Below, in pieces: positions 36,221-44,140 of a stretch of DNA of 64,000 nucleotides (position 1 is the first letter of the stretch; each line of letters starts with the position of its first letter). The DNA comes from Stenotrophomonas sp. 704A1 (GTDB lineage Bacteria > Pseudomonadota > Gammaproteobacteria > Xanthomonadales > Xanthomonadaceae). The translations under genes and the position numbers were made by a program. Where the stretch lies: positions 2,443,501 to 2,507,500 of the forward strand of contig NZ_CP130831.1 of assembly GCF_030549525.1 (NCBI RefSeq), in the 5' to 3' direction. The notes below the pieces were generated by a model. That model was not told where the DNA came from. It ran no database searches and saw only the letters and a program-made list of their open reading frames with translations.

Positions 36221-38074
36221 ATGAACAACCGTCCGCCGATGATCGTGCTGTCTGCCGCGTTGCCACTGCTGTGGGCCTGGGCGTCGAACGCCGATGCCGC
36301 CAGCGCCCTGCCCCGGCGCAGCGCCGACGCTGCCGTGTTCGAGCACTGGCGGGAAACCCGCCACGCCGGCAGCGATGATCTGCTCACCGCCGGCCTGGGC
36401 CTCGACGGCCTGCGCTCGAGCGCGGCGCCCGCCTTCGCCGACCCGGCCCGGCCGACGCCAGGCGAAGCCCGGCGGCGGGCGATCTGGAGCAGCTGGCGCG
36501 GCATTGCCGACCTGACCCCCGGCGGCGGTTTCGGCGATGTGTATGGCCATCTGCAGGCGGTCCCGGGCCGCGAGTACTCGGCGTATGCGTGGCTGCCGGG
36601 CGCGCGCCAACCGCATCGGGTGCTGGTGCAGGTACCCGACAGCTTCGATGCCGAGCGACGCTGCCTGGTCGTGGCCGCCGCGTCCGGATCGCGCGGGGTG
36701 TACGGCGCGATCGCGGTCGCCGGCAGCTGGGGCCTTGCCCGCGGCTGTGCCGTCGCCTACACCGACAAGGGGGCGGGCAGCGACTACTACGACCTGCACG
36801 CCAGGATCGGCGTCGGCGCCGACGGCACGCCTGCCGGCGACGGCGCCTTGGCGTTCATGCCCGAAGATGCGGCCGCCACGCAGGGCATCGCCTTCAAGCA
36901 CGCGCACTCGGGTGACAATCCCGAAGCCGACTGGGGCCGGCACCTGCAGCAGGCGCTGCAGTTCGGCCAGCAGGTGCTGGACCGCGCCTACCCTGCGGCC
37001 GGCCCGTTCACCGCAGCGCGCACGCGTGTACTGGGCGTGGGCGTGTCCAACGGCGGGGGTGCCGTGCTGCGCGCGGCGGAGATCGATGGCGACGGCTTCG
37101 ATGCGATGGTGGCCGGCGAACCCAACGTCTCGGTGCCCGGCGCGCCACCGCTGTACGACGCGGTGATCCTGGCCGCACTGCTGATGCCCTGTGCGCTGCT
37201 TGCGGTCGACGACCTGCCGCAACCGCCGCCGCAGACACAGGCCACGCCGGCCGGCGTGCAGCGCTGCGCCGCCCTGCATGCGGCCGGCCGGGTACAGGGG
37301 CAGGACACCACTGCACAGGCGCGCTCGGCGCGGCAGCAGCTGGTCGATGCCGGCTGGAGCGACCGCGTCCTCCGCGCCGGCGCGTTCGCGAGCGGGCTCG
37401 ACATGTGGCGCGCGATCGCGGTGACCTACGCCTCGGCCTATGGCCGCTATGGCGCGGGCCAGCACCCCTGCGGGTATCGCTTCGCAGCGGCGGCGGACCC
37501 CGCCGGTTCGGCCGGTTCGATGGCGCGCGCCCGCTGGTGGAGCGAAGGCAGCGGCATTCCACCCGGCCAGGACGTGTTGCTGGTGGAGGGCAGCAGCGCG
37601 TCCGCGCACGCGGATCCGCTGCGCGGCCTGGACTGCCTGCGCGCGCTCGGCGTGGCCGACAGCGCCGATGCACGGCGGGTCCGCGCCGGCATCGCCGAGG
37701 CGGCGGCACGGCCGCCCCGGCGCGGTCTGCCGATCGTGGTCATCCATGGCAGCGACGATGGGCTGGTGCCGATCCGCATGAGCAGCGACCGCTATGTGGC
37801 GCTGGCGCGCAACGCGGGCGCGCAGATCGCCTACTGGCGGGTGGACCATGCGCAGCATTTCGACGCGCTGCTGGCCTTCCCGGACTACCGCAGGCGCTAT
37901 GTACCGCTGCTGCCCTACCTGTTCGCAGCACTGGACCAGATCTGGGACCACCTTGAGGACCCGGCGCGTGCGCTGCCGCAGGACGCACTCATCCAGCCGA
38001 CGCCGCGTGCCGAGGCGCCACTGCGGCGCGGACAGCTTGCCCTTCCCGTGACCCCGGCCACGCCCGGCCGCTGA
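36221..38074 (+). CDS. exported D-3-hydroxybutyrate oligomer hydrolase
   Basis: 617 residues, within the size range of the 3HB-oligomer hydrolase family (about 600-700). Signal peptide IVLSAALPLLWAWASNADA (cleavage near residue 28). The family features seen are LLTAGLGLDGL near the N-terminus, VYTDKG-like VAYTDKGAGSDYYDL, and the nucleophile elbow GVSNGGGAVLRAAE with Ser276. Such enzymes cleave dimers and trimers released by PHB depolymerases to monomers. It is followed after 24 bp by the acyl-CoA ligase, and its promoter carries an ACCTAGGT site. The likely transcription start coincides with the ATG. Confidence 0.88.
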   Translation: MNNRPPMIVLSAALPLLWAWASNADAASALPRRSADAAVFEHWRETRHAGSDDLLTAGLGLDGLRSSAAPAFADPARPTPGEARRRAIWSSWRGIADLTPGGGFGDVYGHLQAVPGREYSAYAWLPGARQPHRVLVQVPDSFDAERRCLVVAAASGSRGVYGAIAVAGSWGLARGCAVAYTDKGAGSDYYDLHARIGVGADGTPAGDGALAFMPEDAAATQGIAFKHAHSGDNPEADWGRHLQQALQFGQQVLDRAYPAAGPFTAARTRVLGVGVSNGGGAVLRAAEIDGDGFDAMVAGEPNVSVPGAPPLYDAVILAALLMPCALLAVDDLPQPPPQTQATPAGVQRCAALHAAGRVQGQDTTAQARSARQQLVDAGWSDRVLRAGAFASGLDMWRAIAVTYASAYGRYGAGQHPCGYRFAAAADPAGSAGSMARARWWSEGSGIPPGQDVLLVEGSSASAHADPLRGLDCLRALGVADSADARRVRAGIAEAAARPPRRGLPIVVIHGSDDGLVPIRMSSDRYVALARNAGAQIAYWRVDHAQHFDALLAFPDYRRRYVPLLPYLFAALDQIWDHLEDPARALPQDALIQPTPRAEAPLRRGQLALPVTPATPGR

Positions 38075-38098
38075 CACACGCCCCACCAGGACCCCACG

Positions 38099-39754
38099 AT
38101 GACGCCCGACGCCGCCGCACACACTTCTTCTGCCGCCCCCTGCCCGCTGCTGATCAAGCAGCTGCTGCAGACCCCGATGGCGGTGCATCCGGACCAGCAG
38201 ATCGTCTGCGGTGACACGGTGCGCTTCGACTACCGCACGCTGCAGCAGCGCATTGGCCAACTCGCCGGCCTGCTGACCGCGCTCGGGGTCACGCACGGCG
38301 ACACCGTGGCGGTGATGGACTGGGACAGCAACCGCTATCTCGAGAGCTACTTCGCGGTGCCGATGATCGGTGCGGTGCTGATGATGGTGAACATCCGCCT
38401 GGCGCCGGAGCAGATCGCCTACACGCTGAACCACAGCGGGGCGCGGGTGGTGCTGGCCAACCGCGATTTCCTGCCGCTGCTGCAGGGCATCGACGAGCAG
38501 CTGCCGGACCTGTACACGCGCGTGCTGCTGGACGATGTGGGCGGCCCGCTGCCGGACGGTTTCGTCACCGAATACGAGACCGGCCTGCGGGGCGCCACCG
38601 CGATCCGGACGTTCCCCGACTTCGACGAGAACAGCCGCGCCACGGTGTTCTATACCACCGGCACCACCGGCCTGCCCAAGGGGGTCTACTTCAGTCATCG
38701 GCAGCTGGTGCTGCATTCGCTGGCTGCGATGGCCGCGCTGGGCAGCGCGCCGCAGCAGGGGCGGCTGCACCGCAACGACGTGTACATGCCGATCACCCCG
38801 ATGTTCCACGTGCATGCCTGGGGCGTGCCGTACGTGGCCACCCTGCTGGGCATCAAGCAGGTGTACCCGGGGCGCTATCTGCCCGCAAGCCTGCTGGGAT
38901 TGATCGCCCGCGAGAACGTGACCTTCTCGCACTGCGTGCCGACCCTCCTGCACATGCTGCTGGAGCACCCCGCCGCCGCGCAGACCGACCTGCGCGGCTG
39001 GAAGGTGATCATCGGCGGTGCGGCCCTGCCGCAGGCGCTGGCGCAGCGCGCACTGGCCCGCGGCATCGATATCTTCGGTGGCTACGGCATGTCCGAGACC
39101 TGCCCGCTGCTCACCCTGGCCCAGATCGACGCCGATGCCCTGGACGATCCGGACGAGGCCCTGGCGCTGCGCACCAAGGCCGGCCGCCCGGTGCCGCTGG
39201 TCGAGCTGCGCATCGTCGACGAGCACATGAACGATGTTGCCCATGATGGCGTCGCCACCGGCGAAGTAGTGGTGCGCGCACCGTGGCTCACCCCCGGCTA
39301 TCTGCACGACCCGGATGCATCGGCGGCGCTGTGGGCCGGCGGCTACCTGCATACCGGCGACATCGGCACGATCGACGCGCGTGGCTACCTGCGGGTGACA
39401 GACCGCATCAAGGATGTGATCAAGACCGGCGGCGAGTGGATCTCCTCGCTCGCGCTGGAAGACATCATCGCGCTGCATCCGGCGGTGAACGAGGTCGCGG
39501 TGATCGGCATCAGCGATGCGAAATGGGGCGAGCGGCCGCTGCCGCTGGTGGTGCTGCACGACGGCAGTGACGTGACCGAAGCCGAGATCATCGAGCTGGT
39601 GGCGGCCCGCAGCCGCAACGGCGACATCTCGCGCTACGCGATCCCCGAGCGCGTGCGCTTCGTGGCGTCGATCGAGCGCACCAGCGTGGGCAAGATCAAC
39701 AAGAAGAAGCTGCGCAGCCTGCATGACCGGGATACGGCCGCCGGCGTCCGCTGA
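38099..39754 (+). CDS. AlkK-like fatty acid-CoA ligase
   Basis: 551 residues, ANL adenylate-forming family. P-loop FYTTGTTGLPKGVYFSH (near residue 185), GGYGMSETCPL (A5), YLHTGDIGTIDARGYLRVTDRIKDVIKTGGEWIS (A7/A8 hinge) and the lysine motif GKINKKKLR at the C-terminus. Closest in style to medium-chain AlkK/long-chain fatty acyl-CoA ligases. Second gene after the oligomer hydrolase, so it probably activates the released 3-hydroxybutyrate (or other short/medium acids) to CoA thioesters for the MaoC hydratase and beta-oxidation. AGGA lies eight bases before the ATG. Confidence 0.9.
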   Translation: MTPDAAAHTSSAAPCPLLIKQLLQTPMAVHPDQQIVCGDTVRFDYRTLQQRIGQLAGLLTALGVTHGDTVAVMDWDSNRYLESYFAVPMIGAVLMMVNIRLAPEQIAYTLNHSGARVVLANRDFLPLLQGIDEQLPDLYTRVLLDDVGGPLPDGFVTEYETGLRGATAIRTFPDFDENSRATVFYTTGTTGLPKGVYFSHRQLVLHSLAAMAALGSAPQQGRLHRNDVYMPITPMFHVHAWGVPYVATLLGIKQVYPGRYLPASLLGLIARENVTFSHCVPTLLHMLLEHPAAAQTDLRGWKVIIGGAALPQALAQRALARGIDIFGGYGMSETCPLLTLAQIDADALDDPDEALALRTKAGRPVPLVELRIVDEHMNDVAHDGVATGEVVVRAPWLTPGYLHDPDASAALWAGGYLHTGDIGTIDARGYLRVTDRIKDVIKTGGEWISSLALEDIIALHPAVNEVAVIGISDAKWGERPLPLVVLHDGSDVTEAEIIELVAARSRNGDISRYAIPERVRFVASIERTSVGKINKKKLRSLHDRDTAAGVR

Positions 39755-39907
39755 CCGGCATGCGGTGCGCCGCGCGCCGCGGCCTGCATCGCCTTCCCCG
39801 GTCCGCCCGTGCGCGCCGCGTGAACGCGCTTTCTGAACGGGAACGGCCACGAATTTCGCCGATTTCACGCTGTATCCACGTCTTCCAACTGCAGCTGAAA
39901 GGCGATC

Positions 39908-39935
39908 ATGACTTGGGGCAAAAGACGGCTATATT
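39908..39935 (+). promoter_or_regulatory. predicted sigma-70 promoter of the Lpp-like gene
   Basis: ATGACT at 39908-39913 (compare TTGACA) and TATATT at 39930-39935 (compare TATAAT) are separated by 16 bp, in an AT-rich stretch 31 bp upstream of the lipoprotein start. A strong ribosome site GAAGGAGGGAG follows. Such a strong signal fits a gene for an abundant lipoprotein. Confidence 0.6.
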
Positions 39936-39965
39936 CCAGATTCCCCAGACGAAGGAGGGAGTGGA

Positions 39966-40235
39966 ATGTCACTGAACAAGCAGCATCTCAACTCGGCACG
40001 TGCACTTGCCGTTGCCATCATCGCCACCGTCAGCCTTGGCGCCTGTGCCACCTATAAAGACGAATTTGCAACGATCAACTCACGCCTCGACCAGCTCGAT
40101 GTGAAGGTACAGGGCGCGGCGCAGAGTGCCGAGTCCGCCAACCAGTCGGCGCAGCAGGCCAACCAGCGTCTGGATCAGATCGAAGGGCGTGTCCAGCAGC
40201 TTGAAAGGGCACCCCGCCGCACCCCGCGCGGCTGA
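39966..40235 (+). CDS. Lpp/OprI-type small outer-membrane lipoprotein
   Basis: 89 residues. Signal peptide with lipobox SLGAC (Cys at residue 27), then an alanine-zipper heptad region (INSRLDQLDVKVQGAAQSAESANQSAQQANQRLDQ) as in Lpp and OprI, which trimerise and can be attached to peptidoglycan. The C-terminus is RAPRRTPRG with no terminal lysine, so covalent murein linkage in the Lpp manner is not obvious. Strong promoter and ribosome site upstream and a terminator hairpin downstream fit a monocistronic, highly expressed gene. An L,D-transpeptidase gene follows. Confidence 0.85.
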   Translation: MSLNKQHLNSARALAVAIIATVSLGACATYKDEFATINSRLDQLDVKVQGAAQSAESANQSAQQANQRLDQIEGRVQQLERAPRRTPRG

Positions 40236-40272
40236 TCGCCCCCGCAGCACAGTATTGATGACCGTGTGAACC

Positions 40273-40306
40273 GGGCCCCGGTGGCATCCACCCGCCACCG
40301 GGGCCC
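40273..40306 (+). terminator. hairpin downstream of the Lpp-like gene
   Basis: Perfect 13-bp arms, GGGCCCCGGTGGC (40273-40285) and its complement (40294-40306), with an 8-base loop, 38 bp after the stop codon. No U-run follows, but the stem is very stable and the position is right for ending an abundant monocistronic message. Confidence 0.7.
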
Positions 40307-40347
40307 CAGGCCCAACGGCCTGCATTCGAAGGAGCCGTCCCATCCGC

Positions 40348-41070
40348 ATGCATCCCTTCCCTGCAACCCGTGCCCTCCAGGGCGTGCTGGCGGTGGCGCT
40401 GGCGCTGGCAAGTGCCGGCGCGGCCAACGCCAAGGACGATGTGGCGCCCCCTGCCGCCGCTGTCGATGAACTCCCGCCAGGCCAGGAAGTTTCCAGCAAC
40501 GTGATCGAGCTGGCAGGCTGGGTGGTCGCCAGCAAGGACAGCCAGGGCTATCCGTTCGCGATCATGGACAAGGCCGCCGCCCAGGTGCTGGTGTTCGGCG
40601 GCGATGGCAAGCTGCGCGGTGCCGCGCCGGCCCTGTTCGGATCGGCGGTCGGCGACCATTCGGCGCCTGGCGTCGCCGGCCTGGCCCTCCGCGAGATTCC
40701 CGGCCGCGACCGCACCACTCCCGCCGGTCGCTTCGTGGGCGGCTACGGCCCGTCCATCGATGCCGGACGCGTGCTGTGGGTGGACTACGACTCGGCGGTC
40801 TCGATCCACCCCACGCCCCCCGGCACCCCGGCCGAGAAGCGTGCCGAGCGACTGGCATCGCCGACGCCGGACGACAATCGCGTCACCCACGGCTGCATCA
40901 ACGTCTCACCCGCCTTCTACGAGCAGATCGTGCGCTCCACGTTCGAGCGCGGCGGGGTGTTCTACGTGCTGCCGGACAAGGCGACGATGGACGAGACCTT
41001 CCCCGAGTTCGCGCAGAGCCGCGCGGCCGGTCACGACGAACGCAGGAGCGCGCGCTCCGCGCGCAAGTAA
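40348..41070 (+). CDS. L,D-transpeptidase-family (YkuD) protein
   Basis: 240 residues. Signal peptide (about 1-28, ending ANAKD), then a YkuD domain whose active-site motif is VTHGCINVSPAFYE with Cys183, preceded by DRTTPAGRFVGGYGPS and VSIHPTP. The YkuD signature is HxxS/THGChN; this has HGCIN, so the nucleophile is intact. It may cross-link peptidoglycan or attach lipoproteins to it; an Lpp-like lipoprotein gene lies just upstream. GAAGGAG lies about 12 bases before the ATG, slightly far, so a downstream start is possible but would cut the signal peptide. Confidence 0.85.
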   Translation: MHPFPATRALQGVLAVALALASAGAANAKDDVAPPAAAVDELPPGQEVSSNVIELAGWVVASKDSQGYPFAIMDKAAAQVLVFGGDGKLRGAAPALFGSAVGDHSAPGVAGLALREIPGRDRTTPAGRFVGGYGPSIDAGRVLWVDYDSAVSIHPTPPGTPAEKRAERLASPTPDDNRVTHGCINVSPAFYEQIVRSTFERGGVFYVLPDKATMDETFPEFAQSRAAGHDERRSARSARK

Positions 41071-41080
41071 CCGCGGCCAA

Positions 41081-41102
41081 CGCCCGCTTCAACCGGCGGG
41101 CG
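41081..41102. terminator. bidirectional hairpin between convergent genes
   Basis: CGCCCGC (41081-41087) and GCGGGCG (41096-41102) pair around an 8-base loop. The hairpin lies 11 bp after the transpeptidase stop and includes the stop codon of the convergent glycosyltransferase, so it can serve both transcripts. Confidence 0.5.
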
Positions 41103-41772
41103 CGGCACATGGCAGGGACAGCGGTGCCGCCAGTGCCGCCAGGTGATCGGCGAAGCCACCTTGAGCCCGGCCGCGCAGGCGCATGCTGGTCAGCACCGCC
41201 GGCGCACCCGCCCATCGGATCCGCGCGCCGGCCGCATCGAGCCGCTGCACCAGGTCCACGTCTTCCCCGCACGGCAGATCACGAAACCCGCCCACCGCGT
41301 GATAGGCCCCGGCGCTGACCCCGAAGTTCGCACCGTGAACCCGGCCATGCCCATCGCCCCAGCGTTCGTTGCGGCGGAAGCGCTGCTGCAGCCGTGCGCC
41401 GGCACGATCCACCGCAGTGATATCGACGACGCCGCAGAAGGCATCGGCCCCGGCGCTGCGCTGCGCGGCAAGCCAGTGCGCGGGCACGATGCTGTCGGCG
41501 TCGGTGCTTGCCAGCCAGTGCGCTCCCTGTCCCAGCAGGTAGGCGGCAGCGGCGGCCCTGGCCGCGCCCACGCAGCGCGCATGCAGATGCAGGACATCTA
41601 CACCTCGGCGCGCACACAGCCGCGCGGTGTGGTCAGTGCAGGCATCCAGCGCCACCACGATCCGTACCGGCTCGCCCTGCAGCCGCGGGTGCGCCGCCGC
41701 CACCTGCAGCGATCGCAGGCAGGCGTCGATGGCCCCGGCTTCGTTGTGTGCCGGCACCAGGACGCCGATCAC
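41089..41772 (-). CDS. GT2-family glycosyltransferase
   Basis: 227 residues, small GT-A fold. The nucleotide-binding start IGVLVPAHNEAGAIDACLRSL, the VVALDACTDHTARLC segment and the metal motif in WLASTDADSIVPAHWL (DAD) identify a family 2 inverting transferase; there are no membrane helices. The GTG start at 41772 overlaps the methyltransferase stop (GTGA), so it is the last gene of a four-gene operon. It lacks the processive QxxRW region, so it probably adds a single sugar. Donor and acceptor are unknown. Confidence 0.85.
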   Translation of the reverse strand: MIGVLVPAHNEAGAIDACLRSLQVAAAHPRLQGEPVRIVVALDACTDHTARLCARRGVDVLHLHARCVGAARAAAAAYLLGQGAHWLASTDADSIVPAHWLAAQRSAGADAFCGVVDITAVDRAGARLQQRFRRNERWGDGHGRVHGANFGVSAGAYHAVGGFRDLPCGEDVDLVQRLDAAGARIRWAGAPAVLTSMRLRGRAQGGFADHLAALAAPLSLPCAAPAG

Positions 41773-42356
41773 CGCAGCCCCTCGCTGCGCGCCAGTGACA
41801 GTGGGCTGCGGCTCCAGCCCTGCAGGATGAAATCCGCATCGCGATAGCAGAACACCTCCTGCAGACCGCGGCCCATCCGTGCATGGATCTGTTCGCTGCT
41901 GCTGGCCCGGCCGTCGAAACAGGGCAGCCAATGGCAGGCCACCAGCAGCCCGTCCGGACGCAGCGCAGCGTGCAATCCGATGCACAGCGCCTGCACCGCA
42001 TCAGGGGCGAGGTAGTAGGCCATTTCGCTGCACACCACCAGATCGAACCGCCCCGGCGGCCACTGTTGCGGGTGGCTGGCGCAATGCACCTGTACATGCG
42101 GCAGGTGTGCCAGGTTGCGGCGGGCCAGGAAGGTGGCACGCGGGCTGAGGTCGGTGGCCAGCAGGCGCTCGCAGCGCGGGGCCAGGGCTTCAGTCAGCAC
42201 GCCGTTGGAACACCCCAGTTCCCAGCCACGCTGGAACTGGCGCCGGGTCAGGCTGGCCAGCAGCAGGTCGCGCTTGCGCGCCTCATACCAGCGGCTGCGA
42301 TAGCCGAACGGATCTTCGTGCTGGTGCAGATCATCGAAATACGGCTGCGCACTCAT
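41769..42356 (-). CDS. SAM-dependent methyltransferase, NodS-like
   Basis: 195 residues. Class I Rossmann methyltransferase: motif I WELGCSNGVLTEALAPRC, motif II ATDLSPRATFLARRNL, and the post-motif VVCSEMAYYLAPDA. The opening DPFGYRSRWYEARKRDLLLASL is the NodS-type start; NodS N-methylates the deacetylated end of the Nod-factor chitooligosaccharide. Overlaps the PIG-L deacetylase stop by 4 bp and the glycosyltransferase start by 4 bp. A role in methylating an amino sugar made by its operon partners is an inference. Confidence 0.85.
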   Translation of the reverse strand: MSAQPYFDDLHQHEDPFGYRSRWYEARKRDLLLASLTRRQFQRGWELGCSNGVLTEALAPRCERLLATDLSPRATFLARRNLAHLPHVQVHCASHPQQWPPGRFDLVVCSEMAYYLAPDAVQALCIGLHAALRPDGLLVACHWLPCFDGRASSSEQIHARMGRGLQEVFCYRDADFILQGWSRSPLSLARSEGLR

Positions 42357-43105
42357 GCGAGAAACACCTCGTGGGTCCGGTAGAAACGGGCAAGCACATG
42401 GGCCGGCAGGATCGGCGCCGCGCGCAGCCGGTCGACCGCGCCCAGCTGCGTACGGAAGCGGGCGATCGCCCGCCGCTTGCGGTCCACGGCATCGGAGATG
42501 TCCAGCAGACGCGGCGCTTTCCATGCCAGGTGGACGCTGGCGGGGTCCAGCCAGTGCCAGCCCCACACCGGGTACTCCAGCCGCATGCAGCCAACGGCGT
42601 CGGCGGCGCCCAGGGCTGCCCTGCCGGCCGCTTCGTGATCGGGATGGCCATCGAACCGCCACGGTGCCAGCACCAGATCGGTGCTGCGCAGGTTCTGCTG
42701 CAACCAGTCCTGCAGGCCGTGTTCGTGGTGGCTGACGCCGCCGTCGGCGATTCCAAGGTGACGGATCGCGTCGGCACCGATGGCCAGTTCGGCCAGCGCC
42801 TCGCGCAGCTCCTGCCGGCGTGCCTGGCGCAGCCGCGCCGGGGTCCACCACACTTCGTCCGGGTAGCAGGCTTCGCCGTCGGTCACCGCCACCACCTGCA
42901 CCTCCACACCGCGTTCAACGGCGGCATGCAGCAGGCCACCGCAACCGAGAATCTCGTCATCCGGATGCGGTGCGATCACAACGATGCGCGCTGCATCGCC
43001 GCACAGCCTCTGCACGCTGCAGGCCGGCTGCCGCCACAACCAGTCGCAGTGCTGCCAGGCCTGCTCCGCCGAGCCTTCGCCGTGAATGGTCGCTACAGCG
43101 TCCAT
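42353..43105 (-). CDS. PIG-L-family deacetylase (LmbE-like)
   Basis: 250 residues. The zinc motif APHPDDE (residues 45-51) and the second motif RFDGHPDHEA are the PIG-L/LmbE signatures for N-acetylglucosamine-type deacetylation. Overlaps the acyl-CoA dehydrogenase-like gene by 13 bp at its start and the methyltransferase by 4 bp at its end, so the four genes form one translational unit. Likely removes the acetyl from an N-acetylated sugar or similar, leaving an amine for the NodS-like methyltransferase. Confidence 0.88.
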   Translation of the reverse strand: MDAVATIHGEGSAEQAWQHCDWLWRQPACSVQRLCGDAARIVVIAPHPDDEILGCGGLLHAAVERGVEVQVVAVTDGEACYPDEVWWTPARLRQARRQELREALAELAIGADAIRHLGIADGGVSHHEHGLQDWLQQNLRSTDLVLAPWRFDGHPDHEAAGRAALGAADAVGCMRLEYPVWGWHWLDPASVHLAWKAPRLLDISDAVDRKRRAIARFRTQLGAVDRLRAAPILPAHVLARFYRTHEVFLA

Positions 43106-44034
43106 GCGTCTTCCTGTTCGGCCCGCTGCGCGCCCAGCCAGGCCCAATCCCGGTCGGCATGGCTCTGGCGCAGGAATACGGTCAGGTCGGCCCAGCGCTG
43201 GGCGTGTGCGGCGTCCATGCACATCGGCGCCGGCCCCAGCGCACGCCCGGCCAGGTCCAGGATCTGCGTGGCGGCGCGTTCCACCACGCTGCGGGCACGG
43301 ACCACGTCGGCGCGATGCGGCTGCCCGGGCGCGTTGTCGATGGCCGCTGCCAGTTCGCGCAGCAGGGCTGCGGCGGGCGCCAGCACGAGGTCGGCCCTGC
43401 CCAGCAGGCGCGCGCGCAGATCGTCCCCGGCAGCGGGCTGCATGCGCGTGGCCAGTGCCGCGGCCGCGCCCCACCACACAGCGGCAATGCCGGCGCCGCC
43501 GTGCCAGAACCCCGGCCGCTGCAGATAGGCGTCCTGCGCGCCGATCGGGGTGGCAGGCGATCGATTGAAGCGTGCCGTCGTGGACGGGATGCCTGCCATG
43601 CCGGTGGCGGCCCAGCTGCCCTCGTCCAGGGTCTGCCACGCGCTGGCATCGACCCGGTACAGCTGCACGCCGCCGGGCGTGCGTACCGTCACCAGCGCGA
43701 CATCGACGAAGGCGCTCCCCGAGCACCACGGCTTGTCACCGTGGAGCTGCCCGTTGGCGTCCAGGCGCAGGCTGCAGGCGGGCCCCTCGGCGGCCCATAC
43801 CGCCCACAGTTCGCCCTCTGCCGGCAGCGGGGCGCCCAGTTCGTGCAGGATGGCCGCCGCGTCGTGGTGCGCCTCCAGCACCTTGGCCAGACACAGATCC
43901 TCCGCGCCCAGCCGCGCCAGTGCCCGCCAGCGCTCAAGCGTCCTGCCGGTGCCGGGAGCGGGCAGTGGCGGATGCTGCAGCAGGTGCTGGCGGGCGCGGT
44001 TGGCAAGCGTGGCGGTGGGGACAGCGTCGAGCAT
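43093..44034 (-). CDS. acyl-CoA dehydrogenase-like protein
   Basis: 313 residues, shorter than ordinary acyl-CoA dehydrogenases (about 380). The middle beta-domain with LWAVWAAEGPACSLRLDANGQLHGDKPWCSGSAFVD (KxxCSG, FAD-binding strand) and a C-terminal helical bundle are present; the N-terminal helical domain is short. In some atypical family members the catalytic glutamate is missing, and I cannot place it here. First gene of the PIG-L/NodS/GT2 operon. An oxidative step on an acyl or aminoacyl group is one guess. ATG at 44034 chosen. Confidence 0.7.
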   Translation of the reverse strand: MLDAVPTATLANRARQHLLQHPPLPAPGTGRTLERWRALARLGAEDLCLAKVLEAHHDAAAILHELGAPLPAEGELWAVWAAEGPACSLRLDANGQLHGDKPWCSGSAFVDVALVTVRTPGGVQLYRVDASAWQTLDEGSWAATGMAGIPSTTARFNRSPATPIGAQDAYLQRPGFWHGGAGIAAVWWGAAAALATRMQPAAGDDLRARLLGRADLVLAPAAALLRELAAAIDNAPGQPHRADVVRARSVVERAATQILDLAGRALGPAPMCMDAAHAQRWADLTVFLRQSHADRDWAWLGAQRAEQEDAWTL

Positions 44035-44140
44035 GGCCGGGTCGTGGGAAGAGACAGCACCGACGTTAGTGCGGTGCCGATCACTTCCCTGTCTTCTGCG
44101 CGTGGCGGGCGCATGAAGCCGCACCCGTGCCGCCGGCACG

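Noticed and set aside
36107..39868. A very long open frame on the minus strand opposite the oligomer hydrolase and CoA ligase genes
   Set aside because: It is antisense to two genes with clear family motifs; long antisense frames are common at this GC content, and the translation is a low-complexity Arg/Ala/His/Gln mixture without domains.
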